Below, piece by piece: positions 37,768 to 47,603 of a stretch of DNA of 64,000 nucleotides. A program made the position numbers and the translations under genes. The stretch is from contig QEXX01000016.1 of the NCBI GenBank assembly GCA_003130835.1, positions 43,950-107,949 on the forward strand. The letters are read 5' to 3'. Below the pieces are notes generated by a model. The model saw only the letters and a program-made list of their open reading frames with translations. It ran no database searches and was not told the DNA's origin. Origin of the DNA: Anaerolineae bacterium (GTDB lineage Bacteria; Chloroflexota; Anaerolineae; Anaerolineales; UBA4823). Each line of letters opens with the position of its first letter. Positions within the stretch are counted from its first letter, which is position 1.

Positions 37768-38706
37768 TTAGCCGGTGGTCAACACATAACTGCGAATTTT
37801 CTTCGCATCCAATTCTACGACCACCCCTTGTAAGATGCCTTGTTCGTACTGGCTGCCGGCATTGATGCACAAGGTGCGCCGGTATTTGCGGGTGCCTTTG
37901 CCTTCATGGATATGCCCATGCAGGCTCAGCAAGGGTTGGTATTTTTCAATGACTTGCAACACCGCTTTACTGCCCACCGGAACCATCGAACGACCAGCGT
38001 ACGCCAAGCGCATATCCTTGGTCAATTCCGGCGCTTCATCGAGACCGCTGCCATAGGGTGGAGCATGCAGATTGAAAACCGCATTGCCAACATCCTTAAG
38101 TTGGGCGATCATGGTTTCGATGCGTTGTAATAGTTTCTCATCCTCTTCCTCGCGGTGAGTGTCCCAAGGGGTGGGGTTCGACCAACCGGTGCTGATCATC
38201 TCGTGGTGCTCATCCAGCCATACCACCTTTCCTTCAGCTAACTTAACCGTTTTCGACTGAGCGATCACCTCATCGATTTCAAACACGTCGTCGTTTCCAG
38301 GACAAACGTAACAGGTGATTCCAGTACCGGCTAGTTTCTCATCGGCATATTCCATCCAACGCTGAATCGTTTTGATCACATATTCAGCAAACAACTCATC
38401 GGAACGTCCGGGCGTCTCGGCGATCTCCTTGACCTCATCGGGATCGGTGACATGCGGATAGTAGCCGCGGTTCATAATGGTAGTCACCATCTTATCTACA
38501 GCTTCTTTTCCTTCCAAGATGGTCTCTTGCTCTAGCAGAGTCACCTTCCATTTATTATTCCCTTGGGCAATGATAGGGATGATTGCCTTACCGGTCATGT
38601 CACCGCCTAGGATCAACGTGTCCACTTCGTAAAATTTGCCCCCGCTGATGAATTTTTTCCAACAGATTTCCGAACCATGCACGTCGGTGGCGAAGAAAAA
38701 TCTCAT
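37768..38706 (-). CDS. calcineurin-like metallophosphoesterase
   Basis: 312 aa; FFATDVHGSEICW, LILGGDMTG, CPGNDDVFEID, NLHAPP, LHGHIHEG. Confidence 0.92.
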   Translation of the reverse strand: MRFFFATDVHGSEICWKKFISGGKFYEVDTLILGGDMTGKAIIPIIAQGNNKWKVTLLEQETILEGKEAVDKMVTTIMNRGYYPHVTDPDEVKEIAETPGRSDELFAEYVIKTIQRWMEYADEKLAGTGITCYVCPGNDDVFEIDEVIAQSKTVKLAEGKVVWLDEHHEMISTGWSNPTPWDTHREEEDEKLLQRIETMIAQLKDVGNAVFNLHAPPYGSGLDEAPELTKDMRLAYAGRSMVPVGSKAVLQVIEKYQPLLSLHGHIHEGKGTRKYRRTLCINAGSQYEQGILQGVVVELDAKKIRSYVLTTG

Positions 38707-38899
38707 AGCATTCTCCTAATAAGCAATGTAGATAGAATATCGTGTGTATGGAAGGTGAGGCCGGAGGAACGTCATAGCCATGGGCTTTGAGCCCCATAAG
38801 GAGTCTTTTCTCGGCCTGCTTCTTATAGTATACAAGCAACCATGACAATCGTATTGAGAAATGCCCTTCTGGTTGATTGACACGGCTTCCATACTACCA

Positions 38900-40348
38900 T
38901 CAACCTCCGAGTGGCGTGACGTCACCACGCACCATTTGCGGGAAGGCCGCTCGGATGCGGCTTTCAATCTCAGGCGGAAACAAGGGAGGGGTCGGATTTG
39001 CCAAGATTTCTGCTGCGCGCTGTTTGGCTTTGTGATAGGCATCGGGGGCGCCGCGCTTTTCCCACACTTCACGCGGATCGCGGTCGGCGATGCGCGGCAT
39101 CAGCGCAACTTTACGCATCCACTTAACGGTATGTTTGTGGGTCATAAAGGTTCCACCGGGTTTAACCTCGGCGATGACATCCAGAGCCAGGTTCTCCTCG
39201 CTGAATTCCATCCCGCGGCGGATACGCTTGAGCATTTGGGCAATTTCATCGTCAATCACAGCTTTGGCATAATCAAAAGCTTTCAAGGCATCCAATAAGC
39301 CGCCCATATTGAGCATATTGGCACCGCCCAACAAAGCTGCCGTTGAAGAGATGCCGGTTTCAAAGCCGGATTGGGCATCGTTGATCTTGGCGTTGCTCAA
39401 GCCGATGTATCCACCACACGGCACACCATAGAAACGCGCCATCTGGGCGAACGCCATGTGCAACATACCGCATTCCACCCCTCCCGAAGCGTATGCGCCG
39501 GTGCGCATATCGGCGATGGTTGGCAGGGTGGAATAAATCAAGGGGGTTTGGGGCTTCACCATTTGCATCAGCACGGCTGCAGCCAAGAATTCCGCGTTTC
39601 CTTGTACCAAGGTGCCGCTCATCGTCATCGGAGAAGTCAAGCCACCATTCGGGACAATGCTAGGGTAAACCGGCAAGCCCTTTTCAGCAAAGAAGATGGT
39701 CAGTTCAGTGGAAGCGACATCCATGGTCAAGGGCGAGACCACCGGGCAGAAGTGATGGGTGATGAAGGGGCGTTGGAAATACGTTTTTTCATCGCCGGCA
39801 ATTAATGCGCCCAACTGAAGCACCTTTTGAGCATCATCCAAGTCTGTTGCCGTGCTGCGCACCGGTTTGAGGCAATTTTTCAAAGCTGGATAGAGGCGTG
39901 CCAAAGTAAAATAACCGTCCGGCGCGTCTTCGGCGAGGGTGGAAATAGAAAAAACATCGTAACCGGGCAGTTCGTTGATCAGATAGGCGATTCGGGCAAT
40001 ATCCTCTGAGGTCGATCGCCGTTCCTGCCCAGTAATCGGATCGATGATATTCGGTGCAGAGGAAGCTGTCACAATGACTGGGCTGTCATCGGGCAAAACC
40101 TTATCGAACTTTTCATCCCGCCCGCGAAAGATAAATTTGGGCGGTAACATCTGGCGGAATTCTTCCACCACGTGGGGCGGGAATCGCACCAAGTGCGTTT
40201 CCTCATCCACTTGACAGCCATGCCGAGCAAAGATTTGGCGAGCCTTTTGATTGCGCACCAGCAGACCGACCTCGGCGAGAATTTGCAATGAAGCTTGGTG
40301 GGTGCGTTCAACTTGTTGGGCGGTTAGCAATTCCGAATAGGTGAACAC
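38900..40348 (-). CDS. MttB-superfamily (trimethylamine methyltransferase-like) protein, non-pyrrolysine type
   Basis: 482 aa continuous ORF; RSTSEDIARIAYLINELPGYDVFS, YPSIVPNGGLTSPMTMSGTLVQGNAEFLAAAVLMQMVKPQTPLIYS, MRKVALMPRIADRDPREVWEKRGAPDAYHKAKQRAAEIL. Confidence 0.92.
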   Translation of the reverse strand: MFTYSELLTAQQVERTHQASLQILAEVGLLVRNQKARQIFARHGCQVDEETHLVRFPPHVVEEFRQMLPPKFIFRGRDEKFDKVLPDDSPVIVTASSAPNIIDPITGQERRSTSEDIARIAYLINELPGYDVFSISTLAEDAPDGYFTLARLYPALKNCLKPVRSTATDLDDAQKVLQLGALIAGDEKTYFQRPFITHHFCPVVSPLTMDVASTELTIFFAEKGLPVYPSIVPNGGLTSPMTMSGTLVQGNAEFLAAAVLMQMVKPQTPLIYSTLPTIADMRTGAYASGGVECGMLHMAFAQMARFYGVPCGGYIGLSNAKINDAQSGFETGISSTAALLGGANMLNMGGLLDALKAFDYAKAVIDDEIAQMLKRIRRGMEFSEENLALDVIAEVKPGGTFMTHKHTVKWMRKVALMPRIADRDPREVWEKRGAPDAYHKAKQRAAEILANPTPPLFPPEIESRIRAAFPQMVRGDVTPLGG

Positions 40349-40373
40349 AATTTACTCCCAGAATAAAATTTGA

Positions 40374-40412
40374 CAAAGCCTCCCGCAATCATCATATTAG
40401 CGGGAGGCTTTG
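40374..40412 (-). terminator. hairpin between Rieske oxygenase and mttB-like genes
   Basis: CAAAGCCTCCCGC...GCGGGAGGCTTTG, 13-bp perfect stem, then TCAAATTTTATT on minus strand. Confidence 0.7.
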
Positions 40413-40415
40413 GTT

Positions 40416-41678
40416 TTACGTAGAGAGGCCTTGGTCGAGTTCTTTCAAATACCAGCGCAAGAAGCGATCGACATTGTATTCCTTATAGGTTGAGAGCGGT
40501 CCGGGCACGTAAGCGCGTGAGTTGACACCTAGTTGCGCGTTTTTGCAAATATCCCAATCTTGCTCGGCAGTCAACTGCCAGAATGGCAAGAGTTTCTCAA
40601 GCTCGTAATCCTTGCCTTCTTCGGCGTTTTGATCGACTAACCAATACATGCGGACTTTGGTAGAGTAGATTCCGTTTGGGGTTAAGCGCACTGTGACTCC
40701 GTGATCGCAACTAGAGTGGTTCCAGAAATTGGGCATGGTGCGAATGCGCAGCGTGCCTACGTCTGGGTCGGGATAATCGCCCATCAAGGGTGCCACCTGT
40801 TTGCCATCCATGGTCTCACTGACATACCCATCGACCAAGGGCGTACGGTTTGCCAAGTACCAGCGCCCTGTATCGGGGTCGGGGAACTCGCTCATGCCGG
40901 TTTTGGTGTGCGTGACAGCTAAGCCGAGCTTTGCCCACTTCTCCTGCGAGCGGGTAGTCACTGCATGAAGCTGCACAGCCACACGTTCGATGGTATCGTC
41001 CTCGTTATAGTGGTCAAAGTTGGCTTTAATATACTGAGGATGGTTGACATTGCAGTGATAGCACTCGCGGTTGTTTTCCCAAACCAGTTTCCAATTCGCC
41101 GGCACTTCGTAGTCGATAATTTTAGCAATCTTGGCACGGTTGAAGCCCTGCGGTTTAGCATAAAAGGCGATTTCTTCATAAGCGGCGTCGAAATCGGGTG
41201 GATTATCGGCGAGACTGATAAAAATCAACCCTTCGACATCACGCACATGCACCGGCCGTAACCCCAATTGAGATTTATCCAACCCATCCTGCATGCCGCG
41301 GTAGGTGATCAAACGTCCGTCTCGGCCATACGTCCATTGATGGTAGGGGCAAATAAAGCGATGCACATGCCCTTCAGGCTCAACGCACACCAACGAGCCG
41401 CGATGGCGACAAACATTGTGGAAAGCTTTTACGGCACCGTCATCGCCGCGAGTGATAATGACGGAGTCGGTATCCAGGTCGTAGAGGAAGTAATCGCCGG
41501 GCTTAGGGATTTGACAGGCATGCCCAGCAAACAACCAACCTCTGCGCCAAAAGACCTCTAGGTCGGCGCGATAAATTAACTCATCGTGGTAGAAGGGGCG
41601 CGGCAAGCCATACCCCTCTGTTCGGGATTGGATCATTTCTTTGATTTTCGCAATTTCTGCTTGTGTAAATGTGCTCAT
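40416..41678 (-). CDS. Rieske non-heme iron oxygenase, GbcA-like (glycine betaine/quaternary amine monooxygenase alpha subunit)
   Basis: 420 aa; Rieske CRHRGSLVC...CPYHQWTYG; mononuclear Fe region NNRECYHCNVNHPQYI. Confidence 0.9.
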   Translation of the reverse strand: MSTFTQAEIAKIKEMIQSRTEGYGLPRPFYHDELIYRADLEVFWRRGWLFAGHACQIPKPGDYFLYDLDTDSVIITRGDDGAVKAFHNVCRHRGSLVCVEPEGHVHRFICPYHQWTYGRDGRLITYRGMQDGLDKSQLGLRPVHVRDVEGLIFISLADNPPDFDAAYEEIAFYAKPQGFNRAKIAKIIDYEVPANWKLVWENNRECYHCNVNHPQYIKANFDHYNEDDTIERVAVQLHAVTTRSQEKWAKLGLAVTHTKTGMSEFPDPDTGRWYLANRTPLVDGYVSETMDGKQVAPLMGDYPDPDVGTLRIRTMPNFWNHSSCDHGVTVRLTPNGIYSTKVRMYWLVDQNAEEGKDYELEKLLPFWQLTAEQDWDICKNAQLGVNSRAYVPGPLSTYKEYNVDRFLRWYLKELDQGLST

Positions 41679-41820
41679 TGCTGTTCTCCTTCACCATTAA
41701 AATCTTAATTTTTTGTACTGCACCTGCACAGCACCCGCTTTGGCGAGGCAACCCAGTTCGGGGTTACCTCGCCTTCGAGCGGTGGCTGATAAGCATCCAA
41801 AAGTTCCTGCACTGAACTCC

Positions 41821-44247
41821 TTAAGCACGCAATTTTTCACCTTTTGGATCGACCAGCACGGTAGGCGCGACTGTAGCCTGCACGCGTTGGTCAAACAATT
41901 CTACTTGGAAGGTATTGCCTGCTTTTGCCAGTTCAATTGGTAGATAGGCATATACAATGTTCTTGCCAACCGTAAATCCATAACCACCGCTGCGCACGCG
42001 GCTGATCACTTTACCATCCAGATAGACAGCTTCCCCACCATACACCGGCAACCAATCCTCGCCCTCGAGAGTAAGCGTGCACAGCTTGCGTCGAATACCT
42101 TCCTGTTTGGCTTTCACCAAAGCCTGTTTGCCAATGAAATCGTCTTTCTCAAGATCGACACAAAAACCCAAACCAGCCTCGTAGGGATTTTCGCGCGGGG
42201 TGACATCGCCGGTGAAATAGCGGTAGCCTTTCTCAAGGCGCAAACAGTCCGCCACCTTGTAACCGCACGGCTGCATACCGAATTCCTGTCCGGCTGCCCA
42301 AAGACGATCCCAGACCTGCATGGCGCGTTCCCAAGGGACGTACAATTCCCAGCCCAATTCGCCGATGTAGCTCACCCGCTGAGCTAAAACCTTTGTGCCG
42401 TTGATATTGATCCAAGCAGCGTGCAAATATGGGATGGCTTGGTTAGAGACATCGCTATCGGTCACTTTGGAAAGCGTTTCGCGCGCTTTGGGTCCCCAGA
42501 CCGGGATACACGCCCATTCGGTGGTTATATCACGGATTTCCACCTCACCGTCTGCGGGGTCCTGGTGCATGCGCAGCCAAGCCAGATCGTTGGCGATAAA
42601 GGACGAACCGGTGACAACCCAAAAATGCTCCGCTCCTAAGCGGGTGACGGTCAGATCGGCTTCCACGCCGCCGCGCGTATTCAGGAATTGGGTGTAGATG
42701 GCACTGCCCACCGGGCGGTCAATGTTGCTATCAGCAACGCGTTGCAGCAATGGCAGAGCGCCGGGCCCGCGCAACTCGATCTTACCAAAGGAGGTGAAAT
42801 CGAAGATCGCCACCCGTTCCCGTGCTGCCGTATGCTCAACCCGCAAGCGCTCGAAATAGGGCGGTTTGCCCCAGCCCCACTTGCGCTGATCGGCGCCCAT
42901 GCGGCGGCTTTCCTGACCCGGCTGGAAATAGTTTACGCGCTCCCAACCAAACTTCTCTCCAAACACGGCGCCTAATTCCTGCAAGCGGTGATGCAAGGGT
43001 GACACACGGTGCGGCCTTGCCCATTCGTTCTCATCGTTGGGGAACTTCAGACGATAATAGTACTTCACCCCTTCGCGGGTGCGTTCAGTGGTGTAATAGT
43101 AGCTCGTATAGTAGTTGCCGAAACGGCTGGCTTTGAAAGCATACACATCCCACGATGGTTCGCCATCGATGATCCACTCGGCTAAGAGCTTGCCAATGCC
43201 ACCGGCGCCGCCAAAGCCATTCAAAGACATGCCGCACGCCATCCACAAGCCGCGCACCTGCGGCATCGGGCCGATCATCGGTTGGCAATCCGGTGAATAA
43301 GCGCCCGGATGGCAAATGAGCTTGAGCATCTCGGCGTTCTCCAAGATGGGGATGCGGCGGATGGCGCCTTCCAGCAACTGTTCAAAGCGCTCAAAATCTG
43401 GCGGCAGCGAGGTGTTGCCATGCTCCCACGGCACGCCATCAATCCAGCGCTCTTTGGGATTTGGCTCATAGCCGCCAATCACCAAGCCACCTTGTTCTTC
43501 GCGCAGGTAGATCAGGTTATCGGGGTCGCGCAAGCAAGGCGTTTTGTGGTCAAACTCTTTGCCGGGAATGGCTTTGAGGGCAATATGCTGATGGTCAACC
43601 GGCGTGGTTGGGATGTGTACTCCCGCCATGGCCGCTACCCGCGGCGCCCACAAACCGGCTGCATTGATGACAATCTCGGTGCGGATGGCACCTTTATCGG
43701 TCAAGACGCGATCGATTTCTCCTCTAGGGGTCAATTCAATGCCGGTGACGCGGGTATTGGTGCAGATTTCCACCCCCATCTCTTTGGCAAGCCCAGCGAT
43801 ATGGGTGGTGGTCAGATAGGGGTCCAAGTGTCCATCATCCGGCAGATAAATAGCTCCGTACAAGTCTTTATCGCTCAGAGCCGGCATGATCTTGACCGCC
43901 TCGGCGGGAGTGATGATCTCAACTTCCATGCCAATGCCCTTGGCGCGGCTGACGCTGCGCTGCAATTCCTTAAACTGCTCCGGGCTGGAAGCCACCCGTA
44001 AACTCCCCACCACATTCAACAATCCCAATTGCGTGTATAACTCTACGCTGTACTTACGGATTTGCATCAACGTCTCTGAGGTAGCAAATTGGGTCACCAA
44101 GCCAGCCGCATGCCCAGTTTCACCGCTGGCGATATCCATCTTCTCGAGCAAAACCACATCCGTCCAGCCGCGTTTGGCTAGGTGATAAGCAATGCTCACC
44201 CCAAAAATGCCTCCCCCAATGACAACGACTTGGGCTTGTTCTTTCAC
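41821..44247 (-). CDS. second dimethylglycine/sarcosine dehydrogenase-like FAD oxidoreductase with GcvT-type domains
   Basis: 808 aa; VVVIGGGIFGVSIAYHLAKRGWTDVVLLEKMDIASGETGHAAGLVTQF; C-term GLGFCVDLEKDDFIGKQALVKAKQEGIRRKLCTLTLEG; paralogous to 17633..20071. Confidence 0.92.
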   Translation of the reverse strand: MKEQAQVVVIGGGIFGVSIAYHLAKRGWTDVVLLEKMDIASGETGHAAGLVTQFATSETLMQIRKYSVELYTQLGLLNVVGSLRVASSPEQFKELQRSVSRAKGIGMEVEIITPAEAVKIMPALSDKDLYGAIYLPDDGHLDPYLTTTHIAGLAKEMGVEICTNTRVTGIELTPRGEIDRVLTDKGAIRTEIVINAAGLWAPRVAAMAGVHIPTTPVDHQHIALKAIPGKEFDHKTPCLRDPDNLIYLREEQGGLVIGGYEPNPKERWIDGVPWEHGNTSLPPDFERFEQLLEGAIRRIPILENAEMLKLICHPGAYSPDCQPMIGPMPQVRGLWMACGMSLNGFGGAGGIGKLLAEWIIDGEPSWDVYAFKASRFGNYYTSYYYTTERTREGVKYYYRLKFPNDENEWARPHRVSPLHHRLQELGAVFGEKFGWERVNYFQPGQESRRMGADQRKWGWGKPPYFERLRVEHTAARERVAIFDFTSFGKIELRGPGALPLLQRVADSNIDRPVGSAIYTQFLNTRGGVEADLTVTRLGAEHFWVVTGSSFIANDLAWLRMHQDPADGEVEIRDITTEWACIPVWGPKARETLSKVTDSDVSNQAIPYLHAAWININGTKVLAQRVSYIGELGWELYVPWERAMQVWDRLWAAGQEFGMQPCGYKVADCLRLEKGYRYFTGDVTPRENPYEAGLGFCVDLEKDDFIGKQALVKAKQEGIRRKLCTLTLEGEDWLPVYGGEAVYLDGKVISRVRSGGYGFTVGKNIVYAYLPIELAKAGNTFQVELFDQRVQATVAPTVLVDPKGEKLRA

Positions 44248-44407
44248 AAAGTCACCTCCAGTTGAGATTCATGTCCACATTTGGACAAAGGCTAAAAAAA
44301 GCGTTCAAGCTTCACAACTCAAATACCGTTCGGCAAACTTTTGCAAACCGATCGTTTCAACCTGCCGCGCTGGTGGTCTGCCCAGCAGCATGACTGAAAT
44401 CGCCATC

Positions 44408-45205
44408 TTATGTTGCCACAATCACCTCAATCGAGCGGCTGATCAACGCCATGCGCGCATTAGCATCCAAGCCGCGATCGGTAATGACTTTATCAACCTG
44501 TTCAAGGCGCGCGATAAGGTGATTGGAAACCGCTCCCCATTTCGTGTGATCGCTGACGATGATGACCGGGCCTTGTGTGTGTTCAATCATCAAGCGGATG
44601 ATCTCTGCTTCAGGGAAAGTTGAAACAGTGCATCCATAGCGCAAGCTGATGCCTTCGATACCAATAAAGGTTTTGGTGGCATAGACATGGGCAAGGTTGG
44701 TTGAGGTTAATGGGCCAACCACTGCTTTGGAGAGCGGCAGGTAACTGCCGCCCAATAAGACCAACTCGTAGTCGCAGTCATAGGCGTCGTTTAACAGCGC
44801 CGTATTGTTGGTGAAGACGGTCACATTGGGCACGCCGCGAATATGGCGCAAGACCTGCTCGGTGGTGGTGCCCGAGTTAGCAAAGATGACATCGCCTGGT
44901 TCCACCAAAGCGGCAGCCGTTCGTCCGATCAAGCGCTTTTCTTCGATCATGCGCTGAGCGCGCTGCACAAACTCGGCTTCGTAACGGATGCGCTCATTCA
45001 AAATTGCCCCACCGCGGGTTCGTTCAATAAGCCCTTGCTTTTCGAGAATTTCCAGATCGCGGCGAACGGTCGATTCGGACACATTTAAAGCTTCCGCCAA
45101 AGCCGCACAAGAAGCGATGCGTTGGGCAGCCAGCACTTTTAAGAGCAATTGATGTCGTTGCGCAGGGATCAGGGAAGTTGCGGAGGAAATTTGGACTGTC
45201 TCCAT
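44408..45205 (-). CDS. DeoR-family transcriptional regulator
   Basis: ORF trimmed to METVQISSATSLIPAQRHQLLLKVL; HTH CAALAEALNVSESTVRRDLEILEKQGLIERTRGGAIL; VIFANSGTTTEQVLRHI. Confidence 0.92.
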   Translation of the reverse strand: METVQISSATSLIPAQRHQLLLKVLAAQRIASCAALAEALNVSESTVRRDLEILEKQGLIERTRGGAILNERIRYEAEFVQRAQRMIEEKRLIGRTAAALVEPGDVIFANSGTTTEQVLRHIRGVPNVTVFTNNTALLNDAYDCDYELVLLGGSYLPLSKAVVGPLTSTNLAHVYATKTFIGIEGISLRYGCTVSTFPEAEIIRLMIEHTQGPVIIVSDHTKWGAVSNHLIARLEQVDKVITDRGLDANARMALISRSIEVIVAT

Positions 45206-45560
45206 AATTTGAAACGCAAAGATGAAAATTATTGCTAATACTTGAGTAATAGTATAGCAAATTTTGCGCAAAATTGCAAGATTTTGCGAAGAATATGTTT
45301 CTTTATATACAGTTTTTGTGGGGGATCGGGCCGTACCTTTCACACCCGGCCGCAAAGTGGACGTCCCTGTCCACCCACGATGGAGCCACAGGGTTCACAA
45401 CAATTTGCCCTTCAGCATGCTCACTTGCGGAAAATGTTCGCCGACTCTCTTTTCAACACCCATCGATCGGCTTTGAAGTCCCTCGAGCTTCGGGGTGCTT
45501 TTTATGCCAATCTGATTTATAATCCCCCAGAGAAGACCGCGAAAATATGCAGAGATATCC

Positions 45561-46625
45561 ATGACCCAGAACCATCATTTTTCCATTGAACATGTCTTGA
45601 GCCATTATTCGCTTGGTAAACTGCTGAGTTGTGAACAGAATTTACGCGGCTACTGTAACACCAGCTTCGCCATCCAAACGCTAGATGGAAACATCCCGAC
45701 TTGGCACTTCCTGCGGCGCTATAAAGCCACCATTCGCGAACCGGAAATCCTTTTCGAACACTCGCTTATTCAACACATAGCACAATTTCCAGACCTGCCC
45801 GTAGCAAAGCTGGAAATCACCAAAGAAGGCAAGACCTACCTCATCGAACCTTGTCAGGATTCCACCTGCTCTCCTACCTTTTTTGCCATTTTCGACTATT
45901 TGCCTGGAGAGGATCGCTATACGTGGGTCAACCCGCACTGCAGCGAAGTAGAATTACGCCAGGCAGCCGCACTTTTAGCGCGCTATCATCGTGCGGTTTG
46001 GGATTTCCAACCACAAGGAAAGCGAGAAGAACCCGATCTGCGGGGGTTGCTGCCCATCATCTCTGCCAATTTGCAGGCCTGCCTTGAAAGGCCCTTACCT
46101 GCCGAATTTCAAAAGCCCATCGGGGATTATCTGAGCTTTTTACAAAATAAAATTGCTCAGCTTCAGCATGTTTTTTCCGATCCGAAAACAGCTCATTTAC
46201 CACGCGTGATCATTCACCACGATTATCATCCTGGCAATCTGCGTTTTGTCGGCGACGAAATTGTCGGTTTGTTCGATTTCGACTGGGCAAAACGCGACTG
46301 TCGGATTTTGGATGTCGCTCTGGCGCTGTTTTACTTCGCTACCGAATGGCAAGGGGAAGCTGATGGACAGCTCCGTATGAACGAGGTCAAAATCTTCCTA
46401 GACACTTATCAGCACACGATGCTTGCCCAACCACAGGGACAGGCGCTCAGCAAGTTGGAAGAAGAAATGGTATGGCAATTCATTGAAGCTGCCAATTTAT
46501 ATGTGCTGAACTGGACGATCCTGGATATTCTGAACAAAGAAGTGGATATCCCTGAATACGCTGTGTATCTCTGGCATGGCTTGAATACGGCTGTGTGGCT
46601 CGACGAAAACAAGCCACTCAAGTAA
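45561..46625 (+). CDS. aminoglycoside phosphotransferase/choline kinase-like family protein
   Basis: 354 aa; VIIHHDYHPGNLRFVGDEIVGLFDFDWAKRDCRILDVA. Confidence 0.88.
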   Translation: MTQNHHFSIEHVLSHYSLGKLLSCEQNLRGYCNTSFAIQTLDGNIPTWHFLRRYKATIREPEILFEHSLIQHIAQFPDLPVAKLEITKEGKTYLIEPCQDSTCSPTFFAIFDYLPGEDRYTWVNPHCSEVELRQAAALLARYHRAVWDFQPQGKREEPDLRGLLPIISANLQACLERPLPAEFQKPIGDYLSFLQNKIAQLQHVFSDPKTAHLPRVIIHHDYHPGNLRFVGDEIVGLFDFDWAKRDCRILDVALALFYFATEWQGEADGQLRMNEVKIFLDTYQHTMLAQPQGQALSKLEEEMVWQFIEAANLYVLNWTILDILNKEVDIPEYAVYLWHGLNTAVWLDENKPLK

Positions 46626-46680
46626 CCGAAAACGCCCCTGACCTCTAACCCATCTACCTGTAAGCGAGAAGCGAAAAAAC

Positions 46681-46703
46681 TCCCTCTCCCAATGGGAGAG
46701 GGA
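46681..46703 (-). terminator. terminator of the ribosomal protein operon
   Basis: TCCCTCTCCC-att-GGGAGAGGGA then GTTTTTTCGC on minus strand. Confidence 0.8.
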
Positions 46704-46724
46704 TAGGACAAATAGAAAAACGGC

Positions 46725-47120
46725 TTAACGCTTGGTATAAGTAGGAGCTTTACGAGCGCGCTTCAAGCCAGGTTTCTTCCGTTCTTTCACGCGAGCATCC
46801 CGAGTGAGTAAGCCCCCCTCACGAAGTACCTTACGATAGTCAGGGTTCATCAACAACAAGGCTCTTGCCAAGCCAAGCTGCACGGCACCGGTCTGTCCGG
46901 AAACACCGCCTCCTTCGACCTTCACAGTCACATCTAAAGCAGAGGGGTTCTCGCCAGTCACTTTGAAAGGAGCCAAGATTGCCTCAATGTCGCCCAAGCG
47001 GGTGAAATATTTCTCAATAGGTTTGTCATTGACAATAAAACGCCCGCTCCCGCTCATCAAACGCACGCGAGCAGTGGCTTCTTTGCGGCGACCAATTCCT
47101 TCGTAATACTGTTCGCTCAT
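46725..47120 (-). CDS. rpsI: 30S ribosomal protein S9
   Basis: YYEGIGRRKEATARVRLM ... KKPGLKRARKAPTYTKR. Confidence 0.98.
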   Translation of the reverse strand: MSEQYYEGIGRRKEATARVRLMSGSGRFIVNDKPIEKYFTRLGDIEAILAPFKVTGENPSALDVTVKVEGGGVSGQTGAVQLGLARALLLMNPDYRKVLREGGLLTRDARVKERKKPGLKRARKAPTYTKR

Positions 47121-47123
47121 CCT

Positions 47124-47585
47124 TTATGCTCCTTTAGCCAGCGGTTTAGGTTTTTGGGCTTGATGGGGATGATCAGGTCCAGCATAGACTTTCAAGTTTT
47201 TGATCAAACGCCGCCCTAAACGGTTATGGGGTAACATCCCCCATACCGCAAAGCGAATGACTCGTTCCGGGTGTTTGGCAAGCAGGTCGCGCAGGCTGAT
47301 CGCCTTCAGACCGCTCGGATAGTTCGAATGCCGATAATAAATCTTCTCAGTCATCTTCTTGCCCGTCACCCGAATCCGCTCAGCGTTGATCACCACGACA
47401 CAGTCACCCATTTCGACGCCCGGTGTAAAGTTCGGTTTATGTTTGCCCAATAACAAACGGGCAATTTGCGTGGCTAGGCGGCCCAAGTTTTGATCATTGG
47501 CATCCACCAAAATCCACTCCTGAGTGATCTCTTGTTCTTTCGGATAGTATGTCTTTTCCACAGGTTCTCTCTCCAATAATAACAA
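47124..47585 (-). CDS. rplM: 50S ribosomal protein L13
   Basis: [32 protein letters not shown]; exact start uncertain. Confidence 0.97.
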   Translation of the reverse strand: MLLLEREPVEKTYYPKEQEITQEWILVDANDQNLGRLATQIARLLLGKHKPNFTPGVEMGDCVVVINAERIRVTGKKMTEKIYYRHSNYPSGLKAISLRDLLAKHPERVIRFAVWGMLPHNRLGRRLIKNLKVYAGPDHPHQAQKPKPLAKGA

Positions 47586-47603
47586 CTTTCGTCAACTGGT
47601 TTT

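Noticed and set aside
43309-44001. 230-aa plus-strand ORF
   Set aside because: Antisense shadow of the DMGDH-like gene 41821..44247.
29650-44354. 14-nt identical string TTTGCAAACCGATC at about 29650 and 44341
   Set aside because: A chance 14-mer match is expected several times in a 64-kb window; no shared context.
44330-44407. Possible CRISPR or tandem repeat structure
   Set aside because: No regularly spaced repeats seen here or elsewhere in the window.
46681-46703. Mobile palindromic element (CCCTCTCCC/GGGAGAGGG)
   Set aside because: Best explained as the intrinsic terminator of the rpsI operon (followed by TTTTTT); such stems are widespread and not informative alone.
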